From the NCBI RefSeq assembly GCF_003003005.1, contig NZ_PVTR01000003.1, positions 294,890-358,889 on the forward strand: a DNA stretch of 64,000 nt. The letters run 5' to 3'. This DNA comes from Mongoliibacter ruber. GTDB lineage: Bacteria; Bacteroidota; Bacteroidia; Cytophagales; Cyclobacteriaceae. Made by a program: the position numbers and the translations under genes. The notes beneath the pieces are model-generated. The model ran no database searches. It was not told the origin of the DNA and saw only the letters and a list, made by a program, of their open reading frames with translations. This document shows, piece by piece, positions 8,261 through 15,485 of the stretch (positions are counted from its first letter, which is position 1; each line of letters opens with the position of its first letter).

Positions 8261-9701
8261 AAAATCCTAAGATAAAAATAGCCATGGTACCTAGCACTAT
8301 GGCTAAATTTTTATGTAGACCCAAAGTTGGCAAAAACAAAATCAAACCATCCAAACTGATCCAACCAATCAAAGCCAATCCAACAACAACTCCTGCAATA
8401 GGTGCAATTTTAGATTGGACTTGGGTCATCACTCCCAATAAAAATAATCCCAAGATACCTCCGCTAAAAATAGAGGCCAAAGCCCACCATGCTTCTAAAG
8501 CACTGCTTACACCATTAAATGCCAATGCTACTAAAATACTGACTAAACCAACAGAAATCGAGGAAAGGTACAATACCCTCATAGATGCCTTTTCGTCAAT
8601 ATTTAATTTGAAATATTTTTTGACATGATCCTCCAAAATAACCGTTGCGGAACTGTTGATGCTAGTAGACATTGTGCTCATTCCTGCAGCAAATATGGCT
8701 GCAATCATCAATCCCGTGATTCCGGAAGGCAACGAGTTGACAATAAAAAAAGGAAATACTTGGTCTGCGTTTTCTATTAAAAGCAATTCTTCTGATAGGA
8801 GATTGTCATAAACTTTAAAATACCCGTACAGTGCAGTTCCAATCATAAAAAATAACATCGAAACAGGCACATATAAAATGCTGCCCAACCAGGTAGATTT
8901 TTTTGCCTCTCGATCCGTAGTGGCCCCTAGGTAGCGCTGGATGTAACTTTGATCTACTCCAAAATTTTGCAGATTGATAAAAAAGCCATAAATGAGAATT
9001 ACCCAAAATGTGTTATTCCCAAAATCCAATCCCATGCTGCCCAAGGAGAATTTTTGTTCAGCCTTCCCTATTTCAATAAGCTGTCCCACTCCTTGCGGCA
9101 TTTGGGAGACAATCCATAACAGACAACCTACTGCACCTACAATCAACAACAATCCCTGCACAGCGTCAGTCCAAACTACTGCTTCAATCCCACCCATAAC
9201 AGCATATAGCGTTACCGCCAATCCTGTAAAAATAATAATCGAGGGAATACTCCATCCGAATAATGCATGCATGGGAAGTGCCAAAAGATACATGATCGCA
9301 CCCATTCGGGCCAATTGAGTCAAAAGATAGCAAACCGAAGCATAGACACGTGCCCAAAGCCCAAACCTATTTTCCAAGTAGGCATAGGCCGATGGGCTTT
9401 GGATTTTCCTGTATAATGGTACAAAGAATGTGACCGCAATCCATGCCGCTAAGGGTATGGAAAGACTAAAGACAAAGCCATTCCAATTGGACTGGTAGGC
9501 ACTTCCCGGTAATGCAAGAAAACTGATGCTGCTTACATAAGTAGCAAAAATAGACATACCCAAAGCCCATGTAGGCAATCTTCCACCGCCAGTGATATAT
9601 TCCGTTGATCCTCTTTTTTTGAAATAGAAAGAAATTCCAAAGCCTATAATACCCAACATATAAAACAAAAATACCAAGGTATCAAAGACAGGTAATCCCA
9701 T
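8208..9701 (-). CDS. Sodium:solute symporter (SSS family)
   Basis: The 497-residue protein has about 13 membrane helices and SSS features such as GGGRLPTWALGMSIFATYVSSISFLALPG near the start and the GFFINLQNFGVDQSYIQRYL stretch in the middle. It should import an organic anion or sugar with sodium. It begins 3 nt after the DapA-family gene, so the two form an operon. Family knowledge links such pairs to uptake and cleavage of sialic acid or a 2-keto-3-deoxy sugar acid; which one is not decided here. Its 3' end overlaps the convergent phosphatase gene by 53 bp. Confidence 0.9.
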   Translation of the reverse strand: MGLPVFDTLVFLFYMLGIIGFGISFYFKKRGSTEYITGGGRLPTWALGMSIFATYVSSISFLALPGSAYQSNWNGFVFSLSIPLAAWIAVTFFVPLYRKIQSPSAYAYLENRFGLWARVYASVCYLLTQLARMGAIMYLLALPMHALFGWSIPSIIIFTGLAVTLYAVMGGIEAVVWTDAVQGLLLIVGAVGCLLWIVSQMPQGVGQLIEIGKAEQKFSLGSMGLDFGNNTFWVILIYGFFINLQNFGVDQSYIQRYLGATTDREAKKSTWLGSILYVPVSMLFFMIGTALYGYFKVYDNLLSEELLLIENADQVFPFFIVNSLPSGITGLMIAAIFAAGMSTMSTSINSSATVILEDHVKKYFKLNIDEKASMRVLYLSSISVGLVSILVALAFNGVSSALEAWWALASIFSGGILGLFLLGVMTQVQSKIAPIAGVVVGLALIGWISLDGLILFLPTLGLHKNLAIVLGTMAIFILGFSIGLLSKKPLDSQETYQ

Positions 9702-9704
9702 AAG

Positions 9705-10637
9705 TTAAAGGGATTTGATTTCGAAAATAATCGGCTCCAGTTCTTGTCTGATTGTTTCTCTGATTTTCAAATCCGCCGATAATAACGGCAATGCCAAGTG
9801 TGCTTCGCATATTCCCAAGAAATACAAACTTTCTTTAAGCCCACACAGATAAGCCGAAGCTTTAGGACTACAACCATATATTTTATCGCAAATTTTCAAG
9901 ACAATGGACTGAATTTTCTCTTCAGTTTCATAATCCCTGCTCTTAGCCGCTTCATAGAGTTTGACGTAGAGTGAAGGAAAAATATTGGCTCCACCATTTA
10001 CCCCTCCATCAGCACCAGCCCTGACAGAACCTGCAGTCATTTCCTCTGGCCCTACCAAAAACACGAAATCAGGGTTTTCCTTTTTGATCTTAATGATTTT
10101 TTCAAAATAGACCCCATCACCTGAACTGTCTTTCAGTCCTATGATATTTGGATGCTTTGATAACTTCTCTACCGTTTCAGGTGCTATGGTACATTTTGTC
10201 ATTTTAGGAAAATTATACAACATCAAAGGCAAGGGACTTTGGTCAGCCAGTTTTGTATAATATGCCAAGAGGTCTTGTTGGTCTATGAAAAAATAAAAAG
10301 GAGGAGCTGCCACCACAACATCGGCTCCACTTTCTTTGGCAACTTTGGCAAATTTCAAACTTGAATCTATGGCAGTATGGGTGATACCCACCAATACAGG
10401 CACACGTTTATCTACAGTTCTGCAGGTAATCTGTATCAACTCTTTTTTGATCGAAGGTTTTAGACTTGATATTTCTCCCGTGGTTCCCAATATAAAAACC
10501 CCATGAACCCCTCCATTGAGTAAATGATTTGTCAGCCTTTCAGTAGCTTTTTTATCCAACTCAGAGGTGGAAAGTAGTGGTGTAACCGTAGGGACTATAA
10601 TACCTTTCATACTACTTGTTGATTGTGCTATATCCAT
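9705..10637 (-). CDS. DapA/NanA-superfamily aldolase or dehydratase
   Basis: A 310-residue class I aldolase-type TIM barrel. It has the GTTGE motif (51-55), the catalytic Tyr141 (MLYNFP) and the Schiff-base Lys169 (GLKDSSG). True dihydrodipicolinate synthases carry an Arg shortly after the Tyr (NVPSRTG in E. coli). This protein has NFPKMTK there, so lysine biosynthesis is unlikely. Together with the adjacent symporter it more probably splits or dehydrates an imported 2-keto acid such as N-acetylneuraminate or a keto-deoxy sugar acid (inference). The gene comes first in the operon. Confidence 0.85.
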   Translation of the reverse strand: MDIAQSTSSMKGIIVPTVTPLLSTSELDKKATERLTNHLLNGGVHGVFILGTTGEISSLKPSIKKELIQITCRTVDKRVPVLVGITHTAIDSSLKFAKVAKESGADVVVAAPPFYFFIDQQDLLAYYTKLADQSPLPLMLYNFPKMTKCTIAPETVEKLSKHPNIIGLKDSSGDGVYFEKIIKIKKENPDFVFLVGPEEMTAGSVRAGADGGVNGGANIFPSLYVKLYEAAKSRDYETEEKIQSIVLKICDKIYGCSPKASAYLCGLKESLYFLGICEAHLALPLLSADLKIRETIRQELEPIIFEIKSL

Positions 10638-10789
10638 TCCAATTTGGTTTTAATTTAGGTTTGCTAGAAAATCCAATTTAAAAAATAATCCTTTGTGAAT
10701 TTGAAATAGAGGCCAACTTTTGATTTTAAAGATATTGTATTTTGTGCTTAGGTCTTTTTTGACTTTCTACATTACACCAAATTATATTA

Positions 10790-10797
10790 TAAATTTG
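10790..10797 (+). promoter_or_regulatory. Putative -7 promoter box (TAAATTTG) upstream of the LytTR gene
   Basis: The octamer matches TAnnTTTG and lies about 40 nt before the start at 10839, in the divergent region between the aldolase and the regulator. No well-spaced -33 TTG was identified. Confidence 0.3.
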
Positions 10798-10838
10798 AGT
10801 AAATAATATGTATTGGCAACATTGCTAGCGTTAACCAA

Positions 10839-11708
10839 ATGACTACAACTTCCTTGAAGTTTTTGAAGCAACCTTACCCCTATTATTTCAAAGGAAAAAA
10901 CCTTTGGATTATTGCTGCTTTGATTTTTGGGATGAGTATGGCGTTCAACTACTTTTTTGAACCCTTTGTTGTTTACCGTCCTGAACACAAAGTCAGCTAT
11001 TTTTGGATTTCAATGATACATTCCTTGAATGCATTTCTTTGTGTATTACTGGTAATTGGTTTGAACAATTTACGGGTAAATGAAGACAATTGGAATGTTG
11101 GGAGTGAAATCACATTAATTTCAGGTGTGCTTTTGACTATAGGGATCAGTCAGTTTCTGGTTAGGGACATGATTTATGCAAATCCTGACAACTGGTCCAT
11201 GCGATATTTTCTGGAAGAAATCAGAAATACCTTTATGGTTGGAGTTTTGTTTGCTGTTATTTTGGTCCCCATGAATTACCTAAGGTTGATGAAAGCACAT
11301 CTGAAAACTGCACAAACTCTCAACAGCCATCATCAGCCTGATTTAATACACCAGAAGGAGAAATTTCATCCGATTGTCACCCAACAAAAAAGCGATGATT
11401 TTGAACTTAATACTGATGACTTTTTATTTGCAAAATCAGAAGGCAATTACCTGGAAATATTTTTTGAAAAAGAGGACGGGACAAATAAAATCCTGAAAAG
11501 AATGACTATGAAGGAACTGGAATCCCAATTGGATTCCTTCCCTCATTTTTTTAAAACACATAGGTCATTTTTAATAAATCTCAAAAAAGTGAAAAAAGTA
11601 AAAGGCAACGCGCAAGGCTATCAATTGGAAATCAAATATTATTCTGATTCACTTCCTGTATCGAGAGGGATGGTCTCTGACTTTGAAAGGAAATTCAGAG
11701 ATATATGA
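10839..11708 (+). CDS. Membrane-bound LytTR DNA-binding regulator
   Basis: The 289-residue protein has four hydrophobic helices in its first ~150 residues (IIAALIFGMSMAFNYFF; SMIHSLNAFLCVLLVIGL; ITLISGVLLTIGISQFL; FMVGVLFAVILVPMNYL). The C-terminal ~100 residues are a LytTR domain (DDFLFAKSEGNYLEIFF; FFKTHRSFLINLKKVKKV; LPVSRGMVSDFERKF). LytTR domains bind DNA direct repeats. With no receiver domain, the membrane part is probably the sensor (inference). The acyltransferase gene follows on the same strand and could be a target or co-transcribed partner. Confidence 0.85.
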   Translation: MTTTSLKFLKQPYPYYFKGKNLWIIAALIFGMSMAFNYFFEPFVVYRPEHKVSYFWISMIHSLNAFLCVLLVIGLNNLRVNEDNWNVGSEITLISGVLLTIGISQFLVRDMIYANPDNWSMRYFLEEIRNTFMVGVLFAVILVPMNYLRLMKAHLKTAQTLNSHHQPDLIHQKEKFHPIVTQQKSDDFELNTDDFLFAKSEGNYLEIFFEKEDGTNKILKRMTMKELESQLDSFPHFFKTHRSFLINLKKVKKVKGNAQGYQLEIKYYSDSLPVSRGMVSDFERKFRDI

Positions 11709-11804
11709 CCTTTGTATTTCATCCCAAATCTTTGACTTTGGTCACAAGGCCCTTTTTTGACTGTTTTGAATACCTACTTTTGGATGAGTATCAAATCCAA
11801 TATC

Positions 11805-12956
11805 ATGCGCAGACACGACTTAGACTGGTTAAGGGTAATCGTTTTCGGATTACTGATCTTCTATCATGTTGGGATGTTTTTTGTTCCTTGGGGATTCCAT
11901 ATCAAAAATGACATCATATATCCAGAGATTAGATGGCCCATGCTTTTTTTGAATCAATGGCGCTTGCCGATCCTCTTTGTAATTTCCGGCATGGGTACCT
12001 ACTACGCGCTTTCAAAAAGAAGTGGAGGCCAATTTGCTAAAGAAAGGATTCAAAGGTTATTGTTGCCTTTGGTGGTCGGTATGCTGTTTATTGTGCCTCC
12101 GCAGGTTTATTTTGAACGGTTGGACAAAGGACATTTTTCTGGAGGCTATTTTGAATTCTGGCCATCTCAGGCATTTATAGGGGTTTATCCAGAAGGAAAT
12201 TTCTCTTGGCATCACCTGTGGTTTTTACCTTATCTTTTGCTCTTCTCTCTGGTTTTGCTCCCTGCTTTACTTTACCTCAGAAATCATCCAGAATCTTGGT
12301 TATTGAAAAAAACGGCTGTCTTGGCTTCCCGACCTTTTGGCCTATTTTGGTTGATCATTCCACTTTATATCTGGGAATCTTTGCTGGAGCCCTTTTTCCC
12401 CTCCACCCATGCTTTGTGGGGAGATTGGTTCAATATTGTCAACTATATCACGCTTTTCTTTTTTGGTTTTTTATTGATCTCGGTCAAGGAAGTTTTCTGG
12501 AAAACTGTCCTTAAAAACAGGAGGAAATACCTCTATTGTGGTGTGCTTGGTTTCACCCTCCTCATAGGATTGAGGCAGTTATATTCGGACTCAACCTTGA
12601 TCCACTTTATAGAAGCTCTTTTCAAAGTGTTTAACCTTTGGGCCTGGATATTGGCTTTGTTTGGATATGCTGCTGGCTATCTGAACAAGCCTAGTAAAAC
12701 CCTGAGCTACGCCAATGAAGCTGTATATCCATTTTACATCCTTCATCAAACTTTCACCATAGCAATAGGGTATTATTTAATGCACCTGCCTTGGAGCTTT
12801 TGGTCAAAATTCCTACTTATGTCCCTAGGAACATTTGGCTTTTCATGGCTGGTTTATGAGATTGGAATCAGAAGATGGAAAGTAATGCGGCCAATGTTTG
12901 GGATGAAGCCAAAGCAAACAGAAAAATCTGTAAAGTCAGGAAATCTTGTACCTTAA
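11805..12956 (+). CDS. Membrane acyltransferase, acyltransferase-3/OpgC-like family
   Basis: From ATG 11805 the product is 383 residues (MRRHDLDWLRV), with about ten membrane helices. It opens with the family hallmark RRHDLDWLRVIVFGLLIFYHVGMFF, in which the His is likely catalytic, and has a conserved SWHHLWFLPYLL segment near residue 130. Family members transfer acyl groups from acyl-CoA to sugars, lipids or glucans at the membrane. In-frame starts at 11757 and 11784 exist but the motif normally sits at the N-terminus. The substrate is unknown. The end overlaps the convergent App1 gene by 4 nt. Confidence 0.82.
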   Translation: MRRHDLDWLRVIVFGLLIFYHVGMFFVPWGFHIKNDIIYPEIRWPMLFLNQWRLPILFVISGMGTYYALSKRSGGQFAKERIQRLLLPLVVGMLFIVPPQVYFERLDKGHFSGGYFEFWPSQAFIGVYPEGNFSWHHLWFLPYLLLFSLVLLPALLYLRNHPESWLLKKTAVLASRPFGLFWLIIPLYIWESLLEPFFPSTHALWGDWFNIVNYITLFFFGFLLISVKEVFWKTVLKNRRKYLYCGVLGFTLLIGLRQLYSDSTLIHFIEALFKVFNLWAWILALFGYAAGYLNKPSKTLSYANEAVYPFYILHQTFTIAIGYYLMHLPWSFWSKFLLMSLGTFGFSWLVYEIGIRRWKVMRPMFGMKPKQTEKSVKSGNLVP

Positions 12957-14089
12957 TCTACCGCTTCCTTTTCTGCTATTATATCCCTGACATCCTCTTC
13001 CCAAATCCAGCCTTTTTCCTTGGCATGGAGGGCGGCCTCAACTGTGTCTTTTACAAGAATCATTTCCACTCCCAATTCTTCCATCTCCCTTGCTATTTCC
13101 AGCACCTCTTTTTCCCTTCGTTCCAAAACATCCCTGATGTAAACCATTTTTACCTTACCTGGATATTCTTTGATGGCCTGCAAGTAGATCTCGGGATCGT
13201 GCTGTCCTGAGTCTCCAATGAGGATAAACTGAAGTTGCTTTTCGATTTCAAATATTTTTTCTACCTGAAAAAGCTTATGTTCAGAATGACTGCCTGCAAA
13301 GAACTGTTCCCTCGACAAACCCAAATCACGTAACATCAAAGGGCCTTTTGGAATGCCGTGGACCTCCAAAAACTCCATCAGAAAATCATACAGATTCCAT
13401 GGAGAACTTGACACATAGAAGAAAGGGTTGCTCTCTACCCCGTCGGTCCCTTTTGAAAGGGATCTGTAAAACTCGCCTACTCCCGCAAAGGGCAATCGCG
13501 TATGGGCATTTCCTAAAAAAGTGGTCTTCAGCATTTCCCATATCCTAGTGGCACCTGTGGGCACAATAGTATCGTCAATATCTGAAATCACACCATACTC
13601 TACGTTCCCTGAAGGTATAAAAACCAATGCTTTCGATTTTACTTCTTTTTGATTTTTGACTACTTGGTCAAGCAGTTCCAACTCCACTTCCTGCCATGGC
13701 TGGTTTATCTCAAAGCCCAAATCTGACTGTATCCTGACTTCAAAATACCCCTCATCATCTGTTGAAACTATTTGTTCCAAACCTTGAAACATTGCTTTCA
13801 CCTTGACCCGGGGGATTTCCCAAGTCATAAACCTTTTGTACATTTTCTTGAAATTCAGCCATCGGCTGTCATCCAAATTGGAGATTCCAATCCCTCTGTC
13901 TTTTAGCACCCTACCAATCAAAAAAATCTCATTTTCATTTCCAAAACCCTTGTATGGCAGGATCATAATAGATTTTACGATTCCTGTTTTGATCCCAACC
14001 CAAAGCTTGGCCTTGGAAAACCTTCTTTTTACACCATACAGAATTGGCAATACAATACTTTTAGAAAAGCTTTTCTGACTCTTAGTCAT
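12953..14089 (-). CDS. App1-type phosphatase (DUF2183 family)
   Basis: A 378-residue protein. Its C-terminal half holds the HAD-like App1 domain: the catalytic DxDxT motif in VISDIDDTIVPTGAT, then SSSPWNLYDFLMEFL and LIGDSGQHDPEIY. The yeast relative App1 is a phosphatidate phosphatase, so lipid dephosphorylation is a reasonable inference. The N-terminal ~170 residues contain a beta-rich region, probably a C2-like or Ig-like accessory domain, and no leader. The gene is convergent with the acyltransferase gene. Confidence 0.82.
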   Translation of the reverse strand: MTKSQKSFSKSIVLPILYGVKRRFSKAKLWVGIKTGIVKSIMILPYKGFGNENEIFLIGRVLKDRGIGISNLDDSRWLNFKKMYKRFMTWEIPRVKVKAMFQGLEQIVSTDDEGYFEVRIQSDLGFEINQPWQEVELELLDQVVKNQKEVKSKALVFIPSGNVEYGVISDIDDTIVPTGATRIWEMLKTTFLGNAHTRLPFAGVGEFYRSLSKGTDGVESNPFFYVSSSPWNLYDFLMEFLEVHGIPKGPLMLRDLGLSREQFFAGSHSEHKLFQVEKIFEIEKQLQFILIGDSGQHDPEIYLQAIKEYPGKVKMVYIRDVLERREKEVLEIAREMEELGVEMILVKDTVEAALHAKEKGWIWEEDVRDIIAEKEAVD

Positions 14090-14241
14090 CGGAAATATTT
14101 ATTTGAAACAACACAGCTTTCAAATTAACAAAACTTTCATTTAAAACAGTTTTAGCTGAAAGGGAACTAAAGAATTTGAAAGCTCATTCCCTTAAAAACC
14201 CTTTTCGGGTTGATTTTAAAAATCATTTGTAATCTAATCCC

Positions 14242-14249
14242 TACCTTTG
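14242..14249 (+). promoter_or_regulatory. -7 promoter box (TACCTTTG) immediately before rlmN
   Basis: TACCTTTG is a textbook Bacteroidota -7 box and ends only 4 nt before the rlmN ATG at 14254. Transcription would start at or next to the start codon, so the mRNA is predicted to be leaderless or nearly so. Confidence 0.55.
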
Positions 14250-14253
14250 CAAA

Positions 14254-15312
14254 ATGGAAAGTGCTAAAAAGGATATCAGAAAGTTTAGTTTGGAGCAGTT
14301 GGAAGAATTTTTTGTAGCCCAAGGTGATAAAAAATTCAGAGCCAAGCAGGTCTATGATTGGCTATGGAACAAGTCTTTGAAAAACTTTGATGATATGAGC
14401 AACATCTCCAAAGATACACGAGAGATGCTCAAAGCAAACTTTTCCATCAACCACATCCAGGTGGATCTAATGCAGCATTCCAATGACGGAACCATCAAAA
14501 ATGCAGTAAAGCTTTTTGACAGCAAAATCGTTGAATCCGTGCTGATTCCCACTTCGAAAAGGATCACAGCCTGTGTTTCTTCTCAAGTAGGTTGTAGCCT
14601 TGACTGTAACTTCTGCGCCACCGCTAGGCTAAAGCGTATGCGTAACCTCAACCCAGATGAAATCTACGATCAGGTAGTGGCCATCAAGGAAGAAGCGGAA
14701 ACTTACTTTAACAGGCCCTTGACCAATATCGTGTTTATGGGAATGGGAGAACCTCTTTTGAACTACAATAATGTGATTGATGCCATCGACAAAATCACTT
14801 CTCCGGAAGGTCTGGGCATGGCACCACGAAGGATTACCTTGTCCACAGTGGGTATTCCCAAGATGATCAAAAAAATGGCCGATGATGGCGTCCGCTTCAA
14901 CTTGGCTGTATCCCTTCACTCAGCCATCAACGAAACCCGTAGCCGCTTGATGCCCATCAATGATGTCAATCCTTTGGAAGACTTGGCAGAATCTCTGAAA
15001 CACTGGTACCAGAAAACCAAAAGAAAGGTGACTTATGAATATGTCATCTGGGAAGGAATCAATGACGATGAAGCCCATGCAAAAGCCTTGGCCAAATTCT
15101 GTAAGATCATCCCTTCAAAGGTCAACATCATACAATACAATCCCATAGACGAGGGTGAGTTTAGGCAGGCATCCCAAGAAGCGGTAAACATGTACGTAAG
15201 AGTCCTGGAAGCTCAGGGCATTATCGCCAAAGTGCGTAAATCAAGGGGGCAGGATATAGATGCGGCATGCGGTCAGTTGGCCAATAAAAATGAAGTTGCA
15301 CAAATATCTTAA
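14254..15312 (+). CDS. rlmN: 23S rRNA (A2503-C2)/tRNA (A37-C2) methyltransferase RlmN
   Basis: A 352-residue radical-SAM enzyme. The cluster motif CX3CX2C is at Cys114, Cys118 and Cys121 (CSLDCNFCATA), and the methyl-carrying C-terminal Cys is near 339 (DIDAACGQL). MGMGEPLLNYNNV and SLHSAINETRSRLMPIN are typical RlmN segments. It methylates C2 of A2503 in 23S rRNA and A37 of some tRNAs, which supports translation fidelity. Length is normal. The gene is preceded directly by a -7 box. Confidence 0.96.
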   Translation: MESAKKDIRKFSLEQLEEFFVAQGDKKFRAKQVYDWLWNKSLKNFDDMSNISKDTREMLKANFSINHIQVDLMQHSNDGTIKNAVKLFDSKIVESVLIPTSKRITACVSSQVGCSLDCNFCATARLKRMRNLNPDEIYDQVVAIKEEAETYFNRPLTNIVFMGMGEPLLNYNNVIDAIDKITSPEGLGMAPRRITLSTVGIPKMIKKMADDGVRFNLAVSLHSAINETRSRLMPINDVNPLEDLAESLKHWYQKTKRKVTYEYVIWEGINDDEAHAKALAKFCKIIPSKVNIIQYNPIDEGEFRQASQEAVNMYVRVLEAQGIIAKVRKSRGQDIDAACGQLANKNEVAQIS

Positions 15313-15485
15313 TTATTTTATAATCACTTAAATACTTCAGGTACTTCAATTTTTTAATAAAAAGAATTAAAAATAAACCTCTTTTTTACATATATTGATT
15401 TTTTAGTTATTATTGCTTTTGAAAACTAAATTATAGATTTTGCCGTTACGGCAAACGAGTTCTTTTGAACAAAAATCATTAGCAA

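Noticed and set aside
9705-10637. dapA, dihydrodipicolinate synthase
   Set aside because: The substrate-binding Arg region is replaced (NFPKMTK) and the gene is coupled to a symporter.
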